Positions 16,175 to 24,941 of a stretch of 64,000 bases of DNA are shown here, piece by piece. Origin of the DNA: Bradyrhizobium sp. AUGA SZCCT0176 (GTDB lineage: Bacteria > Pseudomonadota > Alphaproteobacteria > Rhizobiales > Xanthobacteraceae); assembly GCF_018130145.1 (NCBI RefSeq), contig NZ_JAFCMB010000003.1, forward strand, positions 310,001 to 374,000, in the 5' to 3' direction. The notes below the pieces were generated by a model. That model had not been told where the DNA came from. It did no database searches and was given only the letters and a program-made list of their open reading frames with translations. Each line of letters begins with the position of its first letter. The first letter of the stretch is position 1. Position numbers and translations under genes: made by a program.

Positions 16175-18808
16175 CTAGAGCACTTGCCGCACGATCAGGG
16201 CATAGTCGCTCCTGCTCTCTTCTTCGCTAGAGGCGACCGCCTCCGTTTGAAATGCCTTCAACAACTCGTCCATCCGCGCTCCTTCATCCTGAAGGTTCGG
16301 GTAGCGAAGCTGCATAAGCAATCGGGCAAGCTGCAGCTTGAATAGAAAGGCCTTTATCGAACGAGGACTCGGTCGTCGCTTCATTGCGCGGAAATAATAG
16401 GGCATGAAGCCGCGAAGCTTCTCGACCTCTTCGTCTGAGAACCTCACGTCACCCGTTTCGAAGGGCGCTTCAGAAGGCTTCGGCGCAGGCTCGATTGGAT
16501 TTCGCGCCAGAGCGTCGAGATCCCTTTGGGACACTTCCTTCTTCTGTCGCGCGTTCTCCAACGCTTTGATCGCGTCCGGCCGCTGCGCCAGCCTTTGCTC
16601 CTCGGTCATGGATGCGATTTCGCGATTGGTCGTATCGATGCGTTCATTCTTCGATCTCGCCTGTCGCTGCTCCTCGAGACCCATCGGACGGTAATCGCCC
16701 ATACGCATCCTGTCTGCCGTTCGGGGCTGATGTATGGACGGACCATCTTCGTCAATTCGACGTATCAGCTTGCCGGCCGCAACCTCATCATGGAGCCTTT
16801 GCGCGGAGGCCTCCTGTTCGGTCGCCTCACGCAGGTTGCGCTCCCCCTCCTTAACTAGCTTGTCAGTCTCGGCTCGACGTAGTTCTTCGCTTTCCTTGCG
16901 GAGTTGCTCGTTCTCGTAGCTGGCCAGCTTAGTGACCAGTTCCTCGACGTTCTTGTCCGACAGATGGGAGAACCGCAAATGGCACGCGAAGAGCTTCTCG
17001 ATCTGCTCCGACACGATGTCATTCTTCACATCCGCCAGCGGAGCGCCACTCGATCCTTTGGCTCGATCCGCGATCATCGTCTCATAGCGGGATGCGATGG
17101 CATGATTGAGAACGTCCTCGTCGACGAGCATCAATACCTGCAGTCTGCTGTTTATCTCGTCGTCGTCCAGAAGGAGACGGACGTTCTCGATGACGCTCAA
17201 CATCTCGGTCGGCGTGCAGCGGTCCAGATCGTCGACGACCAGAAGAACCTTATCCGGCCTGCGCTCTCGAGCAAATTTCGGAAGGATCACCAGAAACAGG
17301 GCGAACACCATCCAAATCATGAGGACCAGCCAATGCGTCGCGTCGACTGACGAGTGTCCTGAAGGGGCTTCCCACGAAAGCCCTAGGTATCGCGCAATCG
17401 TCGACAGGTCGAAGGGGGAACCCCGCCAGAGGGCAACCGCCCACGTTGCCGTGACGAGCGCGACGCAAGCGATGGGAACGGCCAGCTTGCGCCAAGTCAA
17501 CGAGGGACCTCGCTCCTTGGTCCATCCTTTCATGAGGAAGCGGACGTCGTCCCCGATCAAGGCGAGCATCCCGAGGTTCTCGTCGCGACCTACCAGCCGA
17601 AGGTTGCGATGAAACAATTGCCTGACCTTGCTGCCGGCGCCCATCCAGATCGCCGCAAGATATATGAGCGCGGAGATACCGACTGCAGAAGCCAACAGCG
17701 AGAGCAATTGCAATTTCGCCTGGATGGGAACGAGAGCAAACGCGACAGCGACAAGCGAGGCCAACAGCGCTATGAACCCATTCCGATCGGTGGCTACGCG
17801 CAGGGCGATCGCCCAGCGTTCCAGCGGACCGGCAGTAGCTGCGACTGCGGTCGCCAGACTCTTGTACAGGTAGACCCAGGCTTCCGGCGGGCTCCTGTAC
17901 TTCCAGGCGTTATGAACGACGACCCTGTAGCGCAAATCGGCATAAGCTTCGCCTTTCGGTACCACCACGTTCTTCCGATACTCGGCCGGGTCCTCCAAAA
18001 GCGGCTTCAGAGGTCTCAACAACGTCGTCTTGCCGCTGCCCCACTTGCCGAACAATGCGAAGCTGAATTCGCCTTCCGATACCCGCAGGATCGTGGCAAG
18101 GGCCTTCGCGTAATCTTCGACGTTGAGGGCTAACTCTTCGAGCCTGGCTTCGCGCGTCATCCTGACGTGGCGCCGCGCTGCGAGAGAACCCGCGACCGGC
18201 TCCGGCGGCTGCGGAGCATCCACTACCGGACCCGACGGCGGCTGTTCGAGCTCCGCGGGGGCCTCGTCGCCGCCGTCCGAGAAATGGACAGTCATGCCCT
18301 TCTTGGCTTCCTGAAGTTCTCTCACTCTTTTGGAGATGCCGGTGTCCTTATCTTCCAGGAGCGAGCGAAGTAGCCCATTTGCCGAAAGAGGTTCGCCAGA
18401 AGGGGAACCTCTGAGAACCTGCCGAAACCCCGGACCGAGGGTAACGTTGAAGCCGGCCTCCTGGTCGTATTCGTCCGGCGTTTCGGCCGGCAACGGGGGT
18501 CGCTTGGAAAAGAAGCCGTCCAACATTTCCTCCAAGTCGACGTCCGTCAGCCCGGAAGACGACAGTGCGGATCTCAAGTCGTCCAGCTCTTCCGATTTCT
18601 CGACCGTGGTACGCAGATAGAGGAACGTGGTGAGCACGAAGGACGTTGACGACAGTTCGTCGACGTGCGCCTTCTTGTACTTGAGACATCTTACCGTCTC
18701 GGCGATCAAGCGCTCCGTGAGACCGGTGAAACGCATCCCGGAAATCTGCGCCTTGCCGAGAATTGTGCGCGTCACTGTGACAAAGTTCGGTCCGCCCAGG
18801 TCGACCAT
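16175..18808 (-). CDS. KAP-family P-loop NTPase with membrane segments
   Basis: 877 residues. Walker A FGKWGSGKT lies at 253-261 and Walker B VLLVVDDLDRC at 521-531, the DDLDR form typical of KAP NTPases. Four membrane segments (about 344-364, 369-390, 442-462, 492-511) lie between the two motifs, also a KAP hallmark. The first 160 residues form a helical domain, perhaps Clp-N-like, followed by a Pro/Ala linker. The C-terminal third contains a charged coiled coil. KAP proteins include the phage-exclusion protein PifA, so a defence role at the inner membrane is plausible. It stands alone on its strand. Confidence 0.85.
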   Translation of the reverse strand: MVDLGGPNFVTVTRTILGKAQISGMRFTGLTERLIAETVRCLKYKKAHVDELSSTSFVLTTFLYLRTTVEKSEELDDLRSALSSSGLTDVDLEEMLDGFFSKRPPLPAETPDEYDQEAGFNVTLGPGFRQVLRGSPSGEPLSANGLLRSLLEDKDTGISKRVRELQEAKKGMTVHFSDGGDEAPAELEQPPSGPVVDAPQPPEPVAGSLAARRHVRMTREARLEELALNVEDYAKALATILRVSEGEFSFALFGKWGSGKTTLLRPLKPLLEDPAEYRKNVVVPKGEAYADLRYRVVVHNAWKYRSPPEAWVYLYKSLATAVAATAGPLERWAIALRVATDRNGFIALLASLVAVAFALVPIQAKLQLLSLLASAVGISALIYLAAIWMGAGSKVRQLFHRNLRLVGRDENLGMLALIGDDVRFLMKGWTKERGPSLTWRKLAVPIACVALVTATWAVALWRGSPFDLSTIARYLGLSWEAPSGHSSVDATHWLVLMIWMVFALFLVILPKFARERRPDKVLLVVDDLDRCTPTEMLSVIENVRLLLDDDEINSRLQVLMLVDEDVLNHAIASRYETMIADRAKGSSGAPLADVKNDIVSEQIEKLFACHLRFSHLSDKNVEELVTKLASYENEQLRKESEELRRAETDKLVKEGERNLREATEQEASAQRLHDEVAAGKLIRRIDEDGPSIHQPRTADRMRMGDYRPMGLEEQRQARSKNERIDTTNREIASMTEEQRLAQRPDAIKALENARQKKEVSQRDLDALARNPIEPAPKPSEAPFETGDVRFSDEEVEKLRGFMPYYFRAMKRRPSPRSIKAFLFKLQLARLLMQLRYPNLQDEGARMDELLKAFQTEAVASSEEESRSDYALIVRQVL

Positions 18809-19011
18809 GATCCACTCCGGTTTCGATTCAAACGCTACCTGAAGGCGATCGCGAATGCCAAGGAGTCCGTCGGCAAGCGAGACACCGGGATTAGTGGCAT
18901 ATTAGTTTGCCGGTCTGCGGGGGGTCCGTAAGCCCCGGGAAGTCCCTAGGGAGTTGCGGCGCTTTCTCCTCACCGCGACCAATGGCCAGCGCCGCGCGGG
19001 CGCGCGAGCCG

Positions 19012-19320
19012 TCAGCGCGACTTGTTGGGAGATTTTTTCCGAGCGCGGTTTAGCCTGACGCCCTCACCTGACTTGCCGCTTGCGAAGGTGAACTCGACAT
19101 CCATATCTTTCTCCAGGTGCCGGCGTAGTTTGATCAGGACTTCCTTTCGGCGAGGATCGAGCTTTTCCCGTTCGTCGACTTCGATCAATGAGATTGTCTT
19201 CCTTGAAATGCCGGAGCTTTCCGCAAGCGCCGCTTGATCGAAGCCAAGGAGAGCTCTTGCCGCGCGTATCAATGCTGGCGTGAGCAAGTCTTCATCCACG
19301 TCGAAAGCCTCGGTTAGCAC
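19012..19320 (-). CDS. XRE-type helix-turn-helix protein
   Basis: About 102 residues from a GTG at 19320. HTH core: LIRAARALLGFDQAALAES, then GISRKTISLIE. A basic tail (NRARKKSPNKSR) follows a short strand-rich part. It is divergent from the small operon ending in the FtsH-like protease. The palindrome at 19453-19468 lies in the shared upstream region and is a likely operator. Confidence 0.75.
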   Translation of the reverse strand: MLTEAFDVDEDLLTPALIRAARALLGFDQAALAESSGISRKTISLIEVDEREKLDPRRKEVLIKLRRHLEKDMDVEFTFASGKSGEGVRLNRARKKSPNKSR

Positions 19321-19452
19321 TAACTGGAGCCGTGTCGTGGCGTACGACGCCGGCTTGCCGAACAGTTAGATTTCTACCAATCGTCTTACCCTTACGTTAA
19401 CCATGTCAAATTTTCAGTAGCTGTACGCTACCGATATCGTTTCTGCTGTGCT

Positions 19453-19468
19453 ATGTGATAAATCACAT
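19453..19468. promoter_or_regulatory. 16-base palindromic operator, copy 1
   Basis: ATGTGATAAATCACAT has perfect 7-base arms around AA. It sits in the divergent region between the XRE gene and the small operon, 15 bases before the GTG at 19484. A 15-of-16 copy lies at 36381-36396, also beside an XRE gene. It resembles CRP/FNR half-sites but with a 4-base spacer, which is not standard for either. Confidence 0.6.
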
Positions 19469-19483
19469 TAAATCGGAGCGGAC

Positions 19484-19657
19484 GTGAACTACAAGCAATA
19501 CACCTCGAACGCGACCTGGCCGTTGGCTTCTTCTGAGGCGGGCGCTGTCGAGATGCGCCGTAACCGAGGGGCATTCCAAATTCTTTCAAAACCGAGGGTC
19601 GATGGCCAACGGTCCGAGTTTGCTCGCTTCCTGGGCTGGGTCCACCAGATCGAATAG
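19484..19657 (+). CDS. small protein, first gene of the FtsH-like operon
   Basis: 57 residues from a GTG preceded by CGGAGCGG, a good ribosome site. Sequence begins MNYKQYTSNATW and is polar without membrane segment or known motif. It is the first frame after the palindromic operator and its position supports it being translated. The function is unknown. Confidence 0.45.
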   Translation: MNYKQYTSNATWPLASSEAGAVEMRRNRGAFQILSKPRVDGQRSEFARFLGWVHQIE

Positions 19658-19778
19658 TCCGCTGAGCGAGATCACGGCGAGCACAGCCCTTGGCCCGCCC
19701 CTGAGACCGGTCATCAGAATTTCAAAACTTAATTATTGGCGCGCTGGACGTCTCGTGCGCGAACGACGGAATTCGTCC

Positions 19779-20237
19779 ATGGACAACATCCCAAAAAACG
19801 ATTCCGGCCACGGGCCCGGAGACCCCTGGCCGGCCGCCCTGTCCTATTGGCGGGACTTGCGTGCTGAGGAGTTCGACCAGGAAAGGATGAAGGAGGTGGC
19901 GACTTTCGTAGCCACCATTTCCTCAACGATCCCGGAATGGCGTCGCGCAGCGAAAGGCGACGCCGCGGCCGCTATCGGACTCGTCCTTCCATGTAAACCG
20001 CCGGAACGCATCGGCATCAAGGTCGACATGCCGATGACGACGCTCCTCAGTTGCGCGTTCGATAACGCTGCTGCAGCGTTCGTACTCTCGCACAAGCTGC
20101 GCACGATGCCGTTGGATCATTTGCACCGTACGCGTCTAGCGACGTCGTGGCTCGTGCACAATCTCTGGCTCGGCCGTCGGAGCTTTGCTCGGCGCGCCTT
20201 TCCTCCGAACCCGTTCGACGAAGGAGAGGCGCCGTGA
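19779..20237 (+). CDS. hypothetical protein of the FtsH-like operon
   Basis: 152 residues from MDNIPKND. The middle is helical with Ala-rich segments (GDAAAAIGLVLPCKPPERIGIKVDMPMTT; given in part, positions about 65-95); no recognised domain. Its stop overlaps a GTG (GTGA) that opens the 50-residue gene. The frame is open upstream to 19602, but that part runs through the preceding gene and looks non-coding. Confidence 0.65.
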   Translation: MDNIPKNDSGHGPGDPWPAALSYWRDLRAEEFDQERMKEVATFVATISSTIPEWRRAAKGDAAAAIGLVLPCKPPERIGIKVDMPMTTLLSCAFDNAAAAFVLSHKLRTMPLDHLHRTRLATSWLVHNLWLGRRSFARRAFPPNPFDEGEAP

Positions 20238-20386
20238 TCGTTCAACCCATGTCCGATCTTCATTCGGACTGCCCCGGTTTCGGCGGCTACCCCATCGGTC
20301 GGACCCGCCTGATCTCGAATCCTTCCGGATACGCAGGAGAGACCACCGGCTTCGACCCCAACATGACCGTCGAGCTGGGCAAATGA
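20234..20386 (+). CDS. very small protein coupled to the FtsH-like gene
   Basis: 50 residues from GTG 20234 (an internal ATG gives 45). It is Gly/Pro-rich with DCPGFGGYP and ends TVELGK. GTGA overlap with the gene before and ATGA overlap with the gene after (20383-20386) argue for translation. It might be an adaptor, substrate or inhibitor of the protease; this is inference only. Confidence 0.5.
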   Translation: MIVQPMSDLHSDCPGFGGYPIGRTRLISNPSGYAGETTGFDPNMTVELGK

Positions 20387-22599
20387 ACCACTCTCTCGCC
20401 TCTAACGAAGTCGCTTCTGCCGAGGGCGGATGCCACATACCAACTCGGTCCTTGGGAAGGATCGCGTCGCGCGCCGGCATGGGCCCGCTCGAGCTGGCCA
20501 CCTACCGGCGCCATTGGCGACAGTCGATTCAATTCCATCACCAGATCGAAGAAGCTGCTGCGTTTGGCCGGCGTGCCGGCCGCGGGTTCGGCGCACTCCG
20601 AAATCGCTCGGACGGGGCGCTGGACTTTGATTCCGAGGAGGAGGCTGATCAAAGCTCCGCAAACCGCTCGACCGATCGTCCACCAGACGCGGGCCGTGTA
20701 GCCGTGGAACTCCAGCTTTCGCGATACTTCGACGAACGGAGCGACCTACTCACGGCGGTGTTGAAGGGTGCTCCGACGATCTTGGTCGATGTCGCCGATC
20801 CGCGGGCATTGAGTCGTGTCTCGCAAGCCTGGCAGGATCTTTTTTTCCAGGGTCGACGTAAGGTCGATATTGTACAACAGGGATTTCGGCGTCGCCAAGA
20901 ACTCGACGTACTATTCATGACGGTGGGCGAGCCCCCCAAGGGCGCGACCGTCGACGAACGAGAAAAGGCCGCCTTGCATGGCCTGTCTCTAGGCCTTCCC
21001 TTTTTTGGCATTTCGCCGCTTGCAAGGTCTCATCTTCCGAGCTGTCTCATCAAAGCCGCATCAACGAAGTTCGACTTCCCGCGCATCGACGCCACGACGA
21101 TCGAGCGGACGATCCGCATCGTTACGGCACGCCGCTGTGAGATCGCATTGGATTGCTCGATCGGCTCCGGTGCCACGGTCGAAGACCTGATCGTCGCCAT
21201 CCGTTTCGACCGTACTCCCGAACAATGCATCGGGGAGCTTGGTCGCCTCGCCGATCTGAAGCATGCGAAAGCGGGCGCCCGCGGACTTGTTCTCTCCCAG
21301 CTTCACGGATTGGGGGAGGCTCGCGCATGGGCAAAAGACAGTATCGCCGACATACAAGCATGGAAGCAGGGGCGCATTCCGTGGAGTGCTGCTTCGTCCG
21401 CAATCGCGCTCGAAGGACCTCCCGGCTGCGGCAAGACGACGTTCGCCTCCGTGTACTGCGCCGAGGCGGGTCTGCACATGGTCGGCGACGCGAACATGGC
21501 TGCGTGGCAGTCGAGCGGCGAAGGCCATCTCGGTCATTTGCTTCGAGCCATGAAAAAAAGCTTCGAGGAAGCCCGCGCAAACGCACCAGCTTGCATCATC
21601 ATTGATGAGTGCGACAGCGTCGGTGCTCGAAGCTCGATGTCGCATTCGCATCGGGACTATTCTGTCCAGGTGGTCAATGCGCTGTTGGCCGAGATAGACG
21701 GCATTAAAGGCCGTGAGGGCGTCGTAATAATCGGGTGTAGTAACGATCTGTCTCGTTGCGACCCTGCGCTGTTGAGAGCCGGCCGCCTGGAGAAGATCAT
21801 CAGAATCGGTTTTCCGGACGTTGCCGAACTCGAGCGCATGTTTCGGGTTCGACTGCAGAAAGATCTGCGGGACGACGACCTGATGCCTTTGGCTGAACTA
21901 GCGATCGGCATGGTCGGCGCCGACGTCGAACGTATCGTGAAGGATGCGCGGCGCGCCACGCGCAACGCAGGCGACCGGGCGATAACACTCGATGACCTTA
22001 AGAAGGCGCTCCTCGGTGAAGACGATCGCTCCGAGCGGGAAATCTGGGTTGCTTGTGTCCACGAGGCGGCCCATATCGTCGTCGACGTCCTGCACTTCGG
22101 GCCTGAGGGCGTGTTCGCTTCCGTCGCCGCGACGGCAACGCGCGGCGGCATGGTCGCGCGGCCACGGCCCGGGCGCCTGCTGCATACCGCCGACGACTAC
22201 GGTCGGCGGCTTCAGGCGATCTTGGCCGGACGTGTCGGAGAAACTTTGATTTTCGACAGACCGTCGCATGGAGCGGGTGGAAAAGGCGGCGATATCGACC
22301 AGGCAACCCAACTCGCATGCGCCATGATTGGCTCACTCGGCCTGGCGGGGCCGACCCCGCTGATCTTTCGCGCACCGGCGAGCGAAACCGAAAGGTTGCT
22401 CGGCTTTCCCGACGTCCGAAGAGCGGTCAATGCGGAGCTTCAGAGACAAGCCGAGGCGTGTCGCCTACTTCTTGAAGACCATCGCGACGCCATGCTGTCG
22501 GTCGCGCAGCGGCTGCGTGAATGCGGTCGCATCGACGGAGCGGAGGTCGCCGACCGGATCTCGGCATGCTCCCATACGGCGATTCGCGTCTCGGCTTGA
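20383..22599 (+). CDS. soluble FtsH-like AAA+ zinc metalloprotease
   Basis: 738 residues. Walker A LEGPPGCGKTT at about 343-353, Walker B CIIIDECDS, and the sensor/arginine-finger region RCDPALLRAGRLEK define an AAA+ module. A peptidase M41 domain follows: zinc site VHEAAHIVV (His 560 to His 564) and the third ligand region GGDIDQATQLACAM with Asp 637. Unlike true FtsH it has no membrane segments; instead there is an uncharacterised 330-residue N-terminal region. ATG 20383 is chosen for its exact overlap with the preceding stop. Its last 89 coding and flanking bases are duplicated at 27351-27439. Confidence 0.85.
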   Translation: MNHSLASNEVASAEGGCHIPTRSLGRIASRAGMGPLELATYRRHWRQSIQFHHQIEEAAAFGRRAGRGFGALRNRSDGALDFDSEEEADQSSANRSTDRPPDAGRVAVELQLSRYFDERSDLLTAVLKGAPTILVDVADPRALSRVSQAWQDLFFQGRRKVDIVQQGFRRRQELDVLFMTVGEPPKGATVDEREKAALHGLSLGLPFFGISPLARSHLPSCLIKAASTKFDFPRIDATTIERTIRIVTARRCEIALDCSIGSGATVEDLIVAIRFDRTPEQCIGELGRLADLKHAKAGARGLVLSQLHGLGEARAWAKDSIADIQAWKQGRIPWSAASSAIALEGPPGCGKTTFASVYCAEAGLHMVGDANMAAWQSSGEGHLGHLLRAMKKSFEEARANAPACIIIDECDSVGARSSMSHSHRDYSVQVVNALLAEIDGIKGREGVVIIGCSNDLSRCDPALLRAGRLEKIIRIGFPDVAELERMFRVRLQKDLRDDDLMPLAELAIGMVGADVERIVKDARRATRNAGDRAITLDDLKKALLGEDDRSEREIWVACVHEAAHIVVDVLHFGPEGVFASVAATATRGGMVARPRPGRLLHTADDYGRRLQAILAGRVGETLIFDRPSHGAGGKGGDIDQATQLACAMIGSLGLAGPTPLIFRAPASETERLLGFPDVRRAVNAELQRQAEACRLLLEDHRDAMLSVAQRLRECGRIDGAEVADRISACSHTAIRVSA
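22485..22573 (+). repeat. 89-bp direct repeat, copy 1 (3' end of the FtsH-like gene)
   Basis: Identical to 27351-27439 except for one base (C/T in GGTCGYATCG). It covers codons for the last 30 or so residues. The two copies bound the 4.78-kb molybdate block in direct orientation, like the flanks of an integrated element or a tandem duplication. Confidence 0.9.
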
Positions 22600-23055
22600 C
22601 CGGTTGCAAACAAGCCAAGGCGCTTATGCATTTGGGGTCGGATGGCTCTCGCCTTGATGAATTCGATGGGTCGATCCCACGCGACAAGTGAACCGCGAAG
22701 GGCACTCTCGCCTACCATATTATTTCGTCTCTTGGACCGTTACTCGGCGGCGGTGGCGCCGGCAGATTCCGTGGGCGTACAGGCAGCAGCACCAGGGCAA
22801 TTAGCTAGTGCCAAGAGACTGCGAAACCGATGAAACCACGACCACTCCACGCGCCAGCGGACTGGTCTGCACACCGAATGCGAACGGGGTGGAGCGCCGG
22901 TGCGATCCGGACGGCACCCCTATGAGCCAATCCGGTAGGCGAAGTTCCCCGGCGCAAAAGTTACCAGCGGCAGCGTACCGCGCGCGGTGGTCAAAATACC
23001 ACCGGCTTGGGCCGCGCCGACTGTAGAGGCCAGCGGTTTCGGATAGGATGAGCGG
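22600..23055. other. intergenic region before the molybdate genes
   Basis: 456 bp. I see no gene with support on either strand, no clear riboswitch and no insertion-sequence end. A ribosome site for the ModE-like gene is at its right end. Confidence 0.5.
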
Positions 23056-23412
23056 ATGACCGACGCCCCCAAAATCGAACTGCGCATCAGCCTCGATCCA
23101 GAAACCCTTCTGGGGCCCGGCAAGGCCGCTCTGCTGCAAGCCATCGACGAGACCGGGTCGATCGCTGCCGCCGGCCGCCGCATGGGTATGAGCTACAAAC
23201 GCGCTTGGTACTTGATCGACACCATGAACGCGTACTTCACCGAGCCGGTGGTCGTGTCCGCCAAGGGCGGCAATTCGCGCGGCGGCGCCCAACTGACGTC
23301 CACCGGGCGCAAGGTGCTGGAATCCTACCGGCGGATGGAGAAAAAGACCCGCTCGGCGATCGCCGGCGATCTCGCGAAACTCGCCGTTCTGGCGGTCAAA
23401 AAATCCCGTTGA
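23056..23412 (+). CDS. modE: ModE-type winged-helix regulator (DNA-binding domain only)
   Basis: 118 residues matching the N-terminal ModE domain: LLQAIDETGSIAAAGRRMGMSYKRAWYLID (in part) followed by the wing GGNSRGGAQLTSTG. It lacks the C-terminal molybdate-binding Mop/TOBE domains, so how it senses molybdate is unclear; single-domain ModE proteins are common in alphaproteobacteria. It precedes modA by 60 bp, and a perfect palindrome sits in that gap. Confidence 0.9.
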   Translation: MTDAPKIELRISLDPETLLGPGKAALLQAIDETGSIAAAGRRMGMSYKRAWYLIDTMNAYFTEPVVVSAKGGNSRGGAQLTSTGRKVLESYRRMEKKTRSAIAGDLAKLAVLAVKKSR

Positions 23413-23437
23413 CCCCTTACCTCAGAGGAATATGGTT

Positions 23438-23465
23438 CCCGATATAGCCATGTTGCTATATCGGG
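23438..23465. promoter_or_regulatory. ModE box upstream of modA
   Basis: Perfect inverted repeat with 11-base arms CCCGATATAGC and GCTATATCGGG around CATGTT, ending 7 bases before the modA ATG. The GCTATAT core and short spacer match known ModE operators, so binding here should repress modABC when molybdate is plentiful. Confidence 0.85.
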
Positions 23466-23472
23466 GGTTGTC

Positions 23473-24258
23473 ATGAAGTATCGGTTGCCGAGGCTCGCTG
23501 CGTTCGCGCTGGCGACCGTCCTTTCCCTAGCCCACGCGTCCGCCCAGAACGCACCTGCGATCGCCGCCGCGTCGGACCTGAAATTCGCGCTGGATGCCGT
23601 CGCCGCCCAGTTCAAGTCCGACACCGGAAAGGACCTCAAGGTCACCTACGGCTCGTCGGGGAATTTCGCGCGCCAGCTCGAGCAGGACGCGCCGTTCGAG
23701 ATGTTCCTGTCCGCTGACGAGGGCTTCGTCTTCAAACTCGCCGATTCCGGCAAGACGCTGGACCGCGGGGCGCTTTATGCCGAAGGCCGCATCGTACTGT
23801 TCGCCCCGACCGGATCATCGTTGAAGCCTGACGCCGACTTCTCCGACCTGAAGGCGGCCTTAGCCGACGGCCGCATCCAGAAATTTGCGATCGCCAATCC
23901 GGAGCACGCGCCCTACGGGGTCGCTGCGCAGCAGGCGCTGGAGTCGAAGGGGCTGTGGGACACCGTAAAGCCCAAGATGGTGCTGGGCGAAAACGTCTCG
24001 CAGGCGGCGCAGTTCGCCACCTCCGGATCCGCGCAGGGCGGCATCTTCGCCTACTCGCTGGCGCTATCTCCGGAGGTGAGCAAGCTTGGCACCTACACCC
24101 TCGTCCCTGCCGCGTGGCACAAGCCGCTGCGCCAGCGGATGGTGCTGATGAAGAACGCCGGCGACACCGTAAAGCCCTTCTACGAATACATGCAGTCGCC
24201 GCCGGCCCGCGCGGTGCTGCGCAAGTTTGGCTTCGGGCTGCCCGGCGAAGTCAGTTGA
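23473..24258 (+). CDS. modA: molybdate ABC transporter substrate-binding protein
   Basis: 261 residues: Sec signal peptide ending AHASA, then the ModA pattern AAASDLKFAL, YGSSGNFARQ (oxyanion-binding Ser), FLSADE and a late AYSLAL. It binds molybdate in the periplasm and delivers it to ModB. It is first in modABC under the ModE box. ModB begins four bases after its stop. Confidence 0.92.
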   Translation: MKYRLPRLAAFALATVLSLAHASAQNAPAIAAASDLKFALDAVAAQFKSDTGKDLKVTYGSSGNFARQLEQDAPFEMFLSADEGFVFKLADSGKTLDRGALYAEGRIVLFAPTGSSLKPDADFSDLKAALADGRIQKFAIANPEHAPYGVAAQQALESKGLWDTVKPKMVLGENVSQAAQFATSGSAQGGIFAYSLALSPEVSKLGTYTLVPAAWHKPLRQRMVLMKNAGDTVKPFYEYMQSPPARAVLRKFGFGLPGEVS

Positions 24259-24262
24259 ACCA

Positions 24263-24928
24263 ATGGACTGGCCGGCGCTCACGCTCTCTCTCCGGCTCAG
24301 TGCGCTGACCGTACTCTTCTTGCTGCCGGTCGGTATCTTCCTCGGCCGCGGCCTGGCCTTCCACCGCTTCCGGGGGCGGGGCCTCTGCGAATCCCTGCTG
24401 GCGCTGCCGCTGGTGCTGCCGCCGACGGTGATCGGGTTCTATCTGCTGGTGACATTCGGCAGCGGATCGCCGCTCGGGCAAGGTTGGCGCGCGGTCTTCG
24501 GACATCCGCTGGCCTTCAGCTTCGAAGGCCTGCTGCTCGCTTCGATCCTGATCAACCTACCTTTTGCGGTCCAGCCGATGCAGCGCGGCTTCGAGGCGAT
24601 ACCTACCGACGTGCGCGAGGCCGCGGCGGTCACGGGCATGCCGCCCTGGCGCGTGCTCTGGCTGATCGATCTCCCGCTGGCCTGGCCAGGTATCGTGACC
24701 GGCCTGGTGCTCGCGTTCGCGCACACGCTCGGGGAATTCGGCGTCGTTCTGATGGTCGGCGGCTCCATTCCCGGCGAAACCCGTACCATCGCCATCGCGA
24801 TCTACGACCGCGTTCAGGCCTTCGACACCGCCGCGGCCGGCGCCATGTCGGCGCTACTTCTTCTGATCTCCCTCGCGGCGCTCGGTGTCACCTACGCCCT
24901 CTCTGCGCGGGTCGGCCGTCGTGTCTGA
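24263..24928 (+). CDS. modB: molybdate ABC transporter permease
   Basis: 221 residues from ATG 24263, with five to six membrane segments and the permease signature EAAAVTGMPPWRVLWLIDLP, the cytoplasmic loop that contacts ModC. Length is normal for ModB. The modC frame begins just at its end, so the two are translationally linked. Confidence 0.92.
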   Translation: MDWPALTLSLRLSALTVLFLLPVGIFLGRGLAFHRFRGRGLCESLLALPLVLPPTVIGFYLLVTFGSGSPLGQGWRAVFGHPLAFSFEGLLLASILINLPFAVQPMQRGFEAIPTDVREAAAVTGMPPWRVLWLIDLPLAWPGIVTGLVLAFAHTLGEFGVVLMVGGSIPGETRTIAIAIYDRVQAFDTAAAGAMSALLLLISLAALGVTYALSARVGRRV

Positions 24929-24941
24929 TTCCGGGGGACTG

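Noticed and set aside
22801..23292. Possible gene or cobalamin-type riboswitch in front of modE
   Set aside because: The minus-strand frame runs through modE in antisense, and the GGTGC/CCGG strings do not build the conserved riboswitch core.
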